64,000 bases of DNA from Solen grandis (taxonomy: Eukaryota; Mollusca; Bivalvia; Adapedonta; Solenidae): positions 40,624,846 through 40,688,845 of the forward strand of contig CM037792.1 of the NCBI GenBank assembly GCA_021229015.1, in the 5' to 3' direction. Under the pieces are notes generated by a model that was not told the origin of the DNA, ran no database searches, and saw only the letters and a program-made list of their open reading frames with translations. Below are positions 9,797 to 20,759 of this stretch, in pieces (the first letter of the stretch is position 1; each line of letters begins with the position of its first letter). The position numbers and the translations under genes were made by a program.

Positions 9797-11127
9797 TATA
9801 CTGGTGGGTTGTATTACCGTGGTATTTAGCTTTCAGAAATGAGTTACAAATAGAAGAAGAAGCACACACATGAAATATTTATCTTCCAGTAATCCTCAAC
9901 ATTTCTTTGATAAAATAAATGAGTGTCACTTCTATAGAACAATTTCTCCTTGATAAAAATATTGACAATGTAAACAGTACGTAATATATTTCAGAAATTT
10001 CTTGGTAGGGTATTACCAATGCATATATAAACTTCACCTCTAGTAATCTTTTTAGATCAAATATCATCATAATAAATTTTCTGTGACGTTCATTATGCTG
10101 TCCTGCAACAGTTGGAATGATTTTTAATTATGTTGTATCCTGGTGGGTTGTATTACCGTGGTATTTAGCTTTCAGAAATAAGTTACAAATAGAAGAAAAA
10201 GCACACACATGAAAAATTTATCTTTCAGTAATCCTCAACATTTCATTGATAAAGTAAATGATTGTCACTTCTCTAGAACAATTTCTCTTTGATAAAAATA
10301 TTGACAATGTAAACACTACGTAATATATTTCAGAAATTTCTTGGTAGGGTGTTACCAATGCATATATAAACTTCACCTCCAGTAATCTTTTTAGATCAAA
10401 TATCATCATAATAAATTTTCTGTGACGTTCATTATGCTGTCCTGCAACATTTAGAATGATTTTTAATTATGTTGTATATATATTATTGTTTCGAAATAAG
10501 TTGGGTAGAAAATATGTTAAATTTCCATAGAATTTTGGTTGAAAAAAGGGCATTTTAGAAGAAATGCAAATTCTCACTTGGAAATAGCTCATACATAAGG
10601 TTTTAAAGTTTTGACAGATAGCACACAGTATGTGTTTACTTTTAGTATACAGGTGATATTGAGGCAGAATTCATGGAACAAATATTCTTCTTATTTGTGA
10701 ATAACCCGGTAATATACAACCACCGGTAATACCCTACCCGAGTATATATATTTATTTTTTAATTATTGTTTCAAAATAAGTCTGGTAGAAAATATGTTAA
10801 ATTTCCATAGAATTTTGGTTGTTAAAAGGGCATTTTAGAAGAAATGCAAAATCTCACTTGGAAATAATCTCTACTGAGATCCGCTCCGGTTATTTTTTTC
10901 GTATTGGCCTCCAGCGGAGGCCAATACGAAAAAAATAACCGGAGCGGATCTCAGTAGAGATTAACTTGGAAATAGCTCATATCTTAGGTTTTAAAGTTTT
11001 GACAGATAGCACATAGTATGTGTTTACTTTTAGAATACAAATGATATTGAGACAGAATTCATGAAACCAGTATTCTTTTTTCTGAATACCCCGGTAATAT
11101 ACGACCACCGGTAATACCCGACCCGAG
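9797..11127. mobile_element. Cluster of pogo-related MITEs
   Basis: Two adjacent 339-bp copies (landmarks 'tggtgggttgtattaccg' at about 9801 and 10140) are followed by two copies of a right-hand segment (about 10490-10745 and 10768-11127). Both right-hand segments end 'accaccggtaataccc', followed by 'acccgagtatat'. The terminal motif and the sub-terminal stretch ('gttttgacag', 'agtgtttac' type) match the two ends of the transposase-bearing element at 39367-41723, so these look like internally deleted derivatives. The short frames inside are not genes. Confidence 0.65.
10865..10963. mobile_element. 99-bp perfect palindromic element, 9-bp TSD
   Basis: The left arm 10865-10912 and right arm 10916-10963 are perfect reverse complements (48 bp each) around the 3-nt loop AGC. 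The flanks repeat 'acttggaaa' directly (10856-10864 and 10964-10972). The sister MITE segment lacks the insert at the equivalent place ('acttggaaatagctcat' near 10575-10591). So this is a dated insertion of a tiny terminal-inverted-repeat element. A 9-bp target duplication suggests a Mutator-like transposase acting in trans. Confidence 0.85.
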
Positions 11128-11378
11128 TATATCTTGATTTACTCTAGCAAACATTTTTACGTTAATCACCTAGGAGTGGTTCCTACATAATTTCTTCCTC
11201 AAACAGCCATTTGAATGAGAAACAAAAATATCAGACACCGTCACTATAAAACCCAACGAAATACTGTTTACCTGGCACAGGTGTGTCAATTTCAGGTGTG
11301 ATATGTTTCAATTGCCTGTGATATTTTATTAAAATATATATACAAATCGTATAAAAATCAGTGTATAACAAAACTTAC

Positions 11379-11460
11379 CTGCTATTTGTGCAGAAACAAT
11401 CTGAAGCAAGACTTCAAACGCTAAAAATATTTTGAACAGGTAAAATCCGGAAGACGCCAT
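11379..11460 (-). CDS. CUB-domain secreted protein, exon 1 (signal peptide)
   Basis: The start codon is the complement of 11458-11460. The exon is 82 bp and ends CAG|GTAAGT. It encodes MASSGFYLFKIFLAFEVLLQ then IVSAQIA: a short N-region with Lys, a hydrophobic core (LFKIFLAFEVLLQIV) and an SAQ-type cleavage site, so a secretory signal peptide. With exons 2-5 the visible product is 241 residues: signal, one CUB module, an acidic linker and an unassigned tail. The family is widespread in molluscs and not functionally assigned here. The nearest alternative is a multi-CUB protein or protease with more modules off the left edge. Confidence 0.75.
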
Positions 11461-11924
11461 TTTTGTTTTGAAAATTTAAGAAGTTAAAATTCCGGGACAC
11501 TCCAATAATCAAGGTCATGTATTGCTAGCTTTTACAAAACGGCGAAACCAGCTTTGATGTAACCTCATATTTCTATGTGTTCATACAGAGTGAGACAATT
11601 CAGGTCTCTTGTCATTAGAATTCGTTAATAGTGTTCATAACTTCTGACAGAGACCTATACACAATTGTACATGTAACTGTTTATAGATCTCCCTGCTTCG
11701 GGTGTTTGTTTTAATGACCTGTATTGATCAGCGAAACATATATTTAAGTTTCATTAAATCACTCATCAGTAATCCGGATCGGACTATACATGCAGTGCAG
11801 TCAGTGGCTTGTTAGGGAGAAAAAAGTTGTGATTCTGATCACAGACATTTAGTTTAACCAGGAATTCTATATATCACATGAGTTTGAAGATCTATCAATA
11901 AATAAGTATGATATGGTAAAAGAT

Positions 11925-11966
11925 AAGCCTCGTACATAATAACATTCTTTATTATGTACGGGGCTT
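11925..11966. repeat. Short inverted repeat (hairpin)
   Basis: 'aagcctcgtacataataa' (11925-11942) and 'ttattatgtacggggctt' (11949-11966) pair with one mismatch around a 6-nt loop. It lies about 465 bp upstream of the CUB start codon. It could be a foldback MITE core or simply a hairpin. The rest of 11461-12511 is AT-rich without visible genes. Confidence 0.6.
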
Positions 11967-12511
11967 TTCGTTAACTTTACCTTATTTTTAACTACATATT
12001 TATTTAAACTCCGGAAGGGTCACTCGGAATTTTCATGTGAAGAAGCTGGCTTGCATAAGGTCTTTGGTTCCCCACATGTGCACTCGTGGTCTTAAGTCCA
12101 GCACCAATGATTGGTATATGCTTAAGCGTGGTTCTTATTTATAAATGCATGCTATCTATTTTCCGTATTACCCCTTTTCATATTATCAAATAACATTGAA
12201 ATTTCCGGAAAAATGGTATTGCGCCTATATCCCCCTTTTTAGTATGAAGACTTATAAAAAAAATCGACAATAAAAAATTACGGTCAATCGGGCCATCAGA
12301 TATCTCTTTTTTTATATTGGCCTTAGCTCGTTTAATACAATTTAATGACAGAGTTAATTAAGATATGAAATTAATTGCATTTCCACTTATACATATATTT
12401 TAATATATCAAATATAATCTTTTTATATCTCTATGCGTATACTTATATACAGCATAAGGTTCACGTGAAAAACATGATATATGGTCCTAAGTCTTCTAAA
12501 ATTAGTAGTAT

Positions 12512-12583
12512 AGGGGGCATCCGGGTTCCCACCGGGGACCTCTCGATCTGTAGTCGAATGGTCTATCACTAAGCTATTTCTTC
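12512..12583 (-). pseudogene. tRNA-Cys-like relic
   Basis: The reverse strand reads as a 72-nt tRNA of cysteine type: 'TAGCTTAGTGATAGA' D-arm, 'GACTACAGATC' anticodon arm, 'GAGGTCCCCGG', and the 3' acceptor strand TGCCCCCT. The 5' acceptor (GAAGAAA) no longer pairs with it, the T-loop reads GGTGGGAACCC instead of a B box, and the anticodon position is ACA rather than GCA. So it is a dead copy. The family assignment is from general knowledge of tRNA-Cys sequence. Confidence 0.6.
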
Positions 12584-13013
12584 TTGCTGATTCTGAAGAC
12601 ACAAATGATTTATATGTGTAAAGCAGGCAGTTTATAGATTTCATTCATGAAAACCTTTCGGACAAAATATTTTATGCTTATATGGGGCCAAGATATTAAG
12701 CCGCTTTTTATGAATCGAAAAATTGTATGCAAAAGACGAACGCACATTTTTCTACCACTGTATAGAGTTCTGTGTATACCGAGACACACTATGACCTCTT
12801 CCAGTTTTGGTAAGCGCCCAATGCACTGAGAGACTGTCGGCAGGATCTACATAAACTAAGTATAATACTAAATTCAGCGTTTCATCAGGGTTGAACTCAA
12901 GAGAGGCAAAGGTCATATGGCGCCTAAACCTCCAAAAGTCTTCCGTCAACAACTCTAATTATTAGTAAGCCAGCTAAACTCGCATACCTCGCAGTCACAG
13001 CCTCTCAGTGTCT

Positions 13014-13222
13014 TTAGCGCTTTATAAAAAATATTGGTACTGGTATAGCTTCCATGCTAGGGAATTCCAGGACTGCTTGGCCCGGCGTCAGGCTAATTTA
13101 ATGTCACATGTCTACGGCGTGATACTGCAGTGTGGCGGCACGATATCTATCTCAAGTCTCCATATAGCTGAAATACTGTCGATCGACAAGACGTGAAACC
13201 CAACAAAACAAACAAACAAACC
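13014..13222 (+). repeat. SINE family 1 copy, head lost
   Basis: The forward-strand SINE body: 'tggtactggtatagct', 'ggactgcttggcccggcgtc', 'tctacggcgtgatactgcag', 'tgtggcggcac', then a tail 'gtgaaacccaacaaaacaaa'. The tRNA head is absent or unrecognisable. The 13223-13673 stretch holds no gene I can support. Confidence 0.8.
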
Positions 13223-13673
13223 AGCTTTTCTAAAAATGTTTAAATACGTTCTGCACTAAACGCCACAAACTGCTGCCCACAAAGTTGTTGTTCGTGCTCA
13301 GCTTGTATAGTGCTCCACGGTTTGGTATCCATTCACTGATGCTCACATATCCCAGCTTGAATCTGTCCAACGCAGGGCTGCTAGGTGGGTCAAACATTAC
13401 TTTGACCAGACATCAAGTGTTTCGGATTTTATACAGTCTCTACAGTGGCGCAGACGTGATCAAAGAAGAATATAAAGACAGTAAATTCGCCCTCATGTCT
13501 AAAACTACCAACAACCAAATTGCCATCCCCACTTCTACCTTATTCTACTGACAAGACCATCTCGACATTATCGCCTATTCTCTTACAGATTAAAAACTGC
13601 CACTACTTTCCTTCTTTCAACGAGCTGTCTACCCCTGGAATCACCTACCACCCAATATTGTGGTTTGTCCCAC

Positions 13674-13742
13674 TGACGCTAAATGTCGCAAAAAATGCAC
13701 TGCCGCTATATGTCGCAACATCAACGTTAAATGTCGCACTCC
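13674..13742 (+). repeat. Fossil fragment of the 56461-62028 TIR repeats
   Basis: Three units of the form 'cgctaaatgtcgca' lie in the same order and spacing as units within the left TIR at about 56576-56655, including the A-run between the first two. Most CpG in the first half of the motif read TpG here (aaatgtcgc for aaacgtcgc), as expected from CpG decay in an older insertion. Confidence 0.65.
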
Positions 13743-15519
13743 TTCAAAAGTACTCTTTTGTAGTATAACTGGCCAGTGAAATAGCTCATTCTTGTAAGTG
13801 TGTTTTTTTTGTTTTTGTTTTGTTTTTTGTATCTACATTTATGTATGGTCGGGGAATTTTAGAGGAGGGTGTCCCCCCTCCTTCCTTGAATCCGCAAGTG
13901 GTATCTTTTATTCTTTTTTCTTAATTATATTTTTTTCATCTCTTTTTCCCTACAAGTCTTATTAACATTCTTGCAGCTTGACGTACAGATTTCTAGGTCC
14001 CCATGAGGTGTTTGACATTACAGAAGATAGATAGAACTGCATCCATTGCAGACTCCCATTTTGTCATTCGTGTCTCTAAGTGTATGGAACGTTCTTCGCT
14101 AATTTAACGTTTCACGACTGTTTCTACGCTTTTATTCTAGACTATGAAAATAAGACAAGAAATTACGGCTGCATGCTGCGAACAATTCTTTGGTCTATAT
14201 GCATTACAGAGTACAAAAATGCATGTACCGATTTACAACTAGAACGTAAATTTTAACAACTTCTGTGAAAATATCCGGAAATATATAACGGCTACAGGCT
14301 GCGTACATTTCTTTTTAGCTGACGTCAAGTTTGACGTACGTCATATGAAAGCGAAAATCATTGCATTTCAAAATAACTTAAGGACCTGTCATAAAAATTT
14401 GAAAACGGAGGAAAAAGAATAATCTGCCATTACTTTGCTCTTCAAAATCTGAATATCTTCTAAAAGAGCTTCTGATAAACTATAATATATGCGAAAAGCT
14501 TTGCGATGGAATATTTTTTTCTTTTTTGATACATTTAAAATGGAATATGATATTGACTTTTGTGGGAAGAAAGAGTTCACCAAAAGATGCTCTTCTGCAC
14601 ATTCAGTGAAAAGTTCATGGAAATTTGTCAAGAATAAGGCCTGCAGTGCTTAAACTGTTTACTTTCACTTAAAACTTTTTTTAACACTATGACGTCAGTT
14701 GACGTCATAAAGTCAGCATTCGCACAATATGAAACGGATAAAACGGACCTCAGGGATTATACACTGTCCAGATTTCATTTTTCAAGCACATATTCAAAAC
14801 AATTTAATATATTTTGAGAATAGTGATTCGAAACTTGCAGCACGCGAAAACGATTTCACGTTGTTTTTTTTAATCCTTACGTCACATGGAGATGAAAATT
14901 GATGGATTAAAACGGGCCAAAGTTGCTCTGCCTACATTTAAAATTTCATGATGCTGTGAGTCAATGGCAACCTGGTTTAATTAAATTCAACCTCATAAGA
15001 AAGAAGAAAAATAGAATGATAAACAACGAACACAATAGGGAATTCTTGAAGGATGAGCAGGAATCCCTAAAACGTAACAAACCCAAAAGGACTATTTGCT
15101 GGAGACCCATAAGAAAAGCCATGAATTAAGATATAAAATTAAAAATATCCATAATAATATTTACAAAATTCAATTGTTACCTTGAAAAATGCAGTTAAAG
15201 GATTGGAAACATCTGCCGAGGTGCATGAAAAAAAAAGTTTTAATTTCTTCTTCTTTTTTTTTTTTAGCCTCTTCATGTAAAGTCCAGTTATGAAAAGCTG
15301 TGTACCGTTAAATTGGTTTTCTAATTCCAAACATATCACTTGCTTTATGTAAAATCTTTTACGGCAAAAAAGACAAAATTATATGTATGGCACTTAATTC
15401 TCCCTTGATTACTTTGTATCGACTTAAAAAGCTAAATATCGTTACCAATCGGTAGGCCATCAATCGGGCTTACACTTTTCTACAAAATTTGATAGTTTTA
15501 CCGATGGTTATCGAGTAAT
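13743..15519. other. Gene-free AT-rich stretch with a paired CRE octamer
   Basis: No convincing exon is visible. Two complete TGACGTCA octamers lie 10 bp apart at 14690-14697 and 14700-14707, and a looser cluster of ACGTCA/TGACGT half sites lies at about 14320-14345. Polypyrimidine and T-runs occur at 13801-13830 and 15245-15266. Confidence 0.5.
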
Positions 15520-16605
15520 TAGCATTGTGACCAAGTTTGATAATGATCAGTTCACTATTGTTTGAGTTAGATAGAGAGGACACTATTTATTCAACAATTT
15601 TTCAACAATTCAATGGCTATAACTCCGTAGTGTCTGGGAAAATCTGGCTGGTTATTGAAAAGAACAGAGATACTGTGCCCATATACATTGTGACCAAGTT
15701 TGGAAAAGATCGGTTTTACGTTTTTTCGCGTTAGAGAGCGATCACTGTTAATTTGACCATTTTTCATCACTGCAAGGGCCATAACTCCAGAGTGTGTTGG
15801 GCAATCTGACTGGTTATCGAAAGAAACAGAGATAGTGTGACTTTTCTTGACTTGACTATTTGAATTTACCGTCGCTTCGACAGTATTTCAGTCATATAGA
15901 GATGTCCAGCTAATAACAGGTGGAGGAAGGTCCCGAATGCACGGAGGCATCCGGGTAGAACCACCGACATACCGCATGCCAGCAGGAAGGCTTCCTCGCA
16001 TGAAAATCCGAATGAACCTGCCGGGAGTCGAACCCACGCGGTGAGGGGCTGAGTGAATGTTAAAGTCAGCGACTTTACCCTCTCGGCCACGGAGGCACCA
16101 GAGAGATAGTGTGCTCATATACATCGTGACCAAGTTTGGTAAAGATTGGTTCACGTTTGTTTTAGTAAGAGAGCGCACACGGTTAATTTGAATATTTTCA
16201 TCAATTCAAGGGCCATAACTCCGGAGTTTTAGGGGCAATCTGGCTGGTTATCGAAAGGAACCGAGATTTTGTGCCCATATACATTGTGACCAAGTTTGGT
16301 AAATTTCTTGTCAGAGAGCGGACAACATCACTGGACATTGTGCCCATATGCATTGTGATTCAAGTTTGGTAAAGATCAGTTCACGTTTGTTCGAGTTAGA
16401 GATTTGACCATTTTCCTCCAATTCAAGGGCCATGACACCGTAGTGTGGGGGGGGGGGGCAATCTGGCTGTTTATCGAAAGGAACCGAGATATTGTGCCCA
16501 TATACATTGTGACCGAGTTTGGTAAAGGTCGAGTTAGGGAGCGGACAACATCACTGGACGCTGTCCACAGGTGAATCCATCATACGTCCCGTCTTCGACG
16601 GGCGT
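15520..16605 (+). mobile_element. Diverged tandem-repeat element, hairpin 3' end
   Basis: Repeats of about 165 bp, each with 'attgtgaccaagtttgg', 'aagatcggttcacgtttg', 'cattcaagggccataactcc' and 'ggcaatctggctggttatcg'. Recognisable units start near 15528, 15696, 16126, 16366 and 16510, with some truncated. It ends with a hairpin 'cccgtcttcgacggg' within 'atacgtcccgtcttcgacgg' (about 16581-16600) followed by 'gcgtataaaa'. This is the same plan as 1836-2820. One unit is interrupted by a SINE at 15840-16101, and a G12 run lies at 16447-16458. Confidence 0.7.
15840..16101 (-). repeat. SINE family 2 copy with 12-bp TSD
   Basis: On the minus strand it starts with a Ser/Leu-type tRNA-like head ('gcctccgtggccgagagg', then B box 'gggttcgactcccgg'), followed by 'aggaagccttcctgctggc' and 'ctacccggatgcctccgtgc'. 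It is flanked by direct repeats 'agagatagtgtg' at 15828-15839 and 16102-16113. The target lies inside a unit of the tandem array, so the SINE arrived after the array formed. Confidence 0.85.
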
Positions 16606-18620
16606 ATAAAAGGAAAGAAAAATGAATAATAACTAAACTCCATTTGTCCGAACAACTGTTATGACTTTCAGCTATACATAGCTTCTTAAAATCTGATTTT
16701 TTTAAAGAAATGCAGGCTTTAAAAGTTTTTCTTTCTGCTCATTAGAAGCCTATTTTGATATTTGCTATTTGATATTTGGAGAGATTTCCCACAATATGAA
16801 GAACTGTGCATAGACTCTTCCAGATAAAAGTTGAATTTCTACATATCTACTTTTCTTTGTTTACTTTGAAATAAAATAGTTTTAGAGCAAGCAGAACCAG
16901 AACAACTGCAAGGCATTAAGAAACAGATATGTTCTTCAGATCTTATTTTGAATGCAGCTTTCATAGTTAAATCCAATTTAAAAAAAAAAATAAGGCATCA
17001 GGGAAAAGCTCATATAATTCACAATATTTCGCTTACTTTTTGTCTGTACTTATTACAAATGGCAACTGACGATTAATACTAACAAGAAATATCTTTAAAA
17101 AAGATATTCGGCGTAGGATGAAAGAAAAACGAGATTTCCAGTCTTCTAGAACATTCCCAGGAAAAGCGCGCGAAAGACTGACGCTCAACAAATTTAGTAC
17201 GCTCTAGAAATAGTTCAGTATTTTTTCTATGAAATATACTTATTTATAGACGGTAATACAAAAAATTATATCTGTAAATAGGCTTGTTTGATATTTGTTC
17301 ATATCACTATTGCATATGACAATTATGATATAAAAGCGTTATTAGTTGTTTTGGTTTTGGCGAATTAATTTTCAATGAGAGCATCTCGGCAGGCTGGAAG
17401 AATTCAATATACATAGTCATTAAGGGGTTTCATGTCATAACACGGTGGATTCTTTTTTGTTGTTTTAAACATTTTCACAAAGTAGCATTCCTCAATTGAT
17501 GGAAAAGGATTGTATTTAACTTACTGAAATCACTTTCATGTTTACATCAAAAAGAAAAGTAATAACACCAAGCTGAATGATATATACAAGCTGCACCCCT
17601 TATTTACAGTAATTTTATAGTCCATAACGATGCGTTAACCAATAACAGGAGTCCTTTTATTCAGCTTAGAATTATTTACCGCTGTTAGCGTACATTTGAT
17701 TGGTTTAAGATGCGAGTTGAAATCGAAATTATACAGCTACGCCGAAAAAAAAAGGCAAATTAAGTTCTAGTCTAGTCTATACAATAGTGAAACTCCATCA
17801 TTCTGATCAGTTACACGATGTTGCTACTGCTGGTGTCCTGTATGGAGTAAGTCTACTGATGTGTGAATCTACTTATTACTGATACGATCCGTTGTATAGA
17901 CATTTTGGCGGCAAAGCGATGGTAATCATTATTCACTAAGGCCCATTAATTGTCACTTGTCTGTGGAGTCCTCCATATCATGCATGCTACTCACGATCAG
18001 ATATGAGCACACCGTTCAATCGGAAAATGAGGCATCAGTTGGAATCGACGACAACAGCCGTGCTACATATATGCGTCGTCGAATACCCCGGCGGCTGACT
18101 TATTCCGTTTCACTACATGACATCATGCCGTGGGGAAATAGGCAAGCAAAACGTCGTAATACAGTTGTTATTGATTAGTTTATAGACCAATGAATACGCG
18201 ACTTTTAAATGCAACACTCCTCGGCCTATCTAAAAGGTGACCTACTGACAAACTGTTGGTCCTGCAGGCGCTTTACTTATCTTGAATTTGAATGAAAAAT
18301 GACCAAAAGTTTCGATGGGATGAGCCATTTGGCCAATCAGTCACAAAAAACTCATAATAATAATTTCAAGCTACGCATCATTAACTTTAACATTCTGTCT
18401 GTCAATGGTCCGAATCACGGCTTCCCAAACGCTTTTCTTGTAGAGATATAAGCTATTAAAGTTGGCATATCTTCAAAATTTGAGTAACGACGAGAGCAGT
18501 CGGTAGCTACTCATGAAGAACGACGAAATCAGTTGAATAGCTAGTATAGATAACGTCGACAACAGTCGAACCATTGCGACAAATCGTGTCATTCATCTCA
18601 TAAAACTGTATTATATAGAC
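16606..18620. promoter_or_regulatory. Gene-free stretch containing a heat-shock-element match
   Basis: No exon is recognised. At 17144-17156 the sequence is TTCTAGAACATTC, three perfect alternating nGAAn units. A further GAA lies at 17161-17163, giving an HSE-like cluster. No heat-shock gene is seen within several kb on either side, so function is unproven. Confidence 0.35.
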
Positions 18621-18629
18621 AAAGAACAA

Positions 18630-19280
18630 TTTGAAATACAGGGTCGTAGCTGTTAGTAGTGTTACGCACTTACGCACGCAAGTAGGTCAATTTTTAGATA
18701 GGCTTTTGAAATTACCCAAAATAGGAAATCGCTTAACCGGAAATACCATGCTTCATGCACATCTACCCATTATAATTATGGCATTGACCAAGTTTCATAA
18801 AGATACATTCAGAAACGTAGGAGTTGCAATATCAATCAGCTACAGAGACGACTAAGTTTCACGGGAAATAACTCTTGCAAAAATCATTGAACCCAAAAAT
18901 CGCCGCTTCATGCACATCAGCCCATTATAGCAATGACATTGGCCAAGTTTTGAAAAGATATGATCAGAAAGTTAGGAGGAGTTACATTCACATGCCAGCA
19001 ATATCAATCAGCTACAGAGACTAAGTTTCAAGGGGCATAACTCTTGCAAAAATCAATGAACCCTTAAATCGCCGTTTCATGTATATCTACATAAAACGAA
19101 AGGTTTAAAAAAGAGAAATATTATTTAAAGCCGAAAAATTAAAAAAAAAACAACTTTAGGGTCAATCTTAAAAAAAGCGAGTCGGTCGGGCGACCAGAAA
19201 CAGAAGTTTTGAAAAAATACTGCCAGAAGCGTACGAGGAGATGCGTTCACAAGGCTGCAATATCAATCAGCTACAGAGAC
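18630..19280 (+). repeat. Degenerate tandem-repeat array
   Basis: Units share 'caatatcaatcagctacaga' (18827, 18999, 19258), 'aactcttgcaaaaatca' and 'cgccg(c/t)ttcatg'. The unit is about 172 bp and the last is displaced. Each carries 'aaggggcataactc' or a close variant and a 'gaccaagttt..taaagat' segment, both also present in the arrays at 1836 and 15520. Old and indel-rich. Confidence 0.6.
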
Positions 19281-20105
19281 TAAGTATCAAGTAATGATAT
19301 TCAATTAAACTTTCATGAATACGAAAAATATATTTCAGCTGGTTGCCATCCTTAATAACATCTGTGAGTAACTCTTGCGTTTACCAATGAAAATCGTTCG
19401 GGCATTGTCGTTCGTCATCATTCTAAAGTCGGTCAAAAGTGATGCCAGGCAGCTACGCCGGAAAAAAATAACAAACTCACAAGGACTTTCTGCTGAGGAC
19501 AGATAACTCTTATAAAGATACAATTTTAAGATAAGATTGTGAAATAAGAAATTTCTAAAAACAAATTATATGTTGTACGGATTTCGTGAAATCGTGAATG
19601 TAAGTGAACTTAAGCTTTTCATCTTGTCTACAAGCATTCTTCGGATAAAGAAATGTTAACATGTAGTTGACATTGACATTCCTTAAACTTGTATGGTTAT
19701 TATTTTGTTTTCATGATTTTCCCATTAATGATATGAACTCCCTGAAAAGTTGGATGATTCATGAAACGCCTATATTAATCCGTGGACTAAAATATCCTGA
19801 AATTCTAGGTTTGAAAAATCACAGATTTCACAATATATTTTTGTTATATATTTACCTTTTACTATATCATGTGATTCACTTGTCATAACACGTCAATTTG
19901 CTCTTAAGATTGCCATTGTTTGATATTTTAAAAGCTTATATACACATGTATTGTTAAGTTATATGCGTGGCTTTGATGGAATTGATCGCTATTAGAGTGG
20001 GAAGACCTTAACATCATGATGTTAAAAGACGTCTTATGACGTCAGCCCTCACGTGATATAAATAAGACATCAGTACTTTTAGGCTTCTGCCGACATGTAT
20101 TAGTC

Positions 20106-20195
20106 ATCGTTTATATTTTAAGCTTAATGAATTTATCGCAAGCGACGCGAAGCGGAGCGCTGCGATAAGTCCATAAAATTTAAAATATAAACGAT
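20106..20195. repeat. Two-tier inverted repeat (foldback)
   Basis: The outer arms ATCGTTTATATTTTAA (20106-20121) and its complement (20180-20195) are perfect. The inner arms TTATCGCA (20133-20140) and TGCGATAA (20161-20168) are also perfect, around a GC-rich loop. It is probably the core of a foldback MITE. The flanks (20030-20050, 20280) contain GACGTC and CACGTGAT motifs. Confidence 0.6.
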
Positions 20196-20759
20196 AACAT
20201 ATTTACATTTTGTCACGTACGCCATACATCTTTGCCTTTGACCTTGCGTTATGGAGTCAACTCCCGTTTGATTGACAGTACACGTGATAGTTCAGAGTTA
20301 GTATTACTGGGTACATTTTATACGGTTACATGCAAAACATGACGTAATCATTCGCCGCCGAAACAAGCTCCGCCCATTTAGTCCTGAGATCACGTAGGCA
20401 GCATACACTCATATTTTCTTCATATCAAGACCTCACGGATCATTTTATGAAATATATTTTTCAAATTTTGAACAAAATGAAAGCATTTCATTGGAAGAGT
20501 AAGTCGGACAAACTGTAAATAAAGAAAGAGGAAATAACATTCAAAATGGACAGAGATTTCTGTTAGAATTTCATGATGATGGCTCATCGGCATTTCCCGA
20601 ACCACAAAAGGTAGAAAAGGAAAATATTAGATCTAACTAGATTCTGTTTTGTTTCAATAATGGATTGGTCTTTCTGCTATGCAAACCATTTCAAACGTAA
20701 TCAGCTGAAGTTGATTTGTCCATATGCCATTATCTTCCGAAGTTTAAGTTTTCTGGTAT

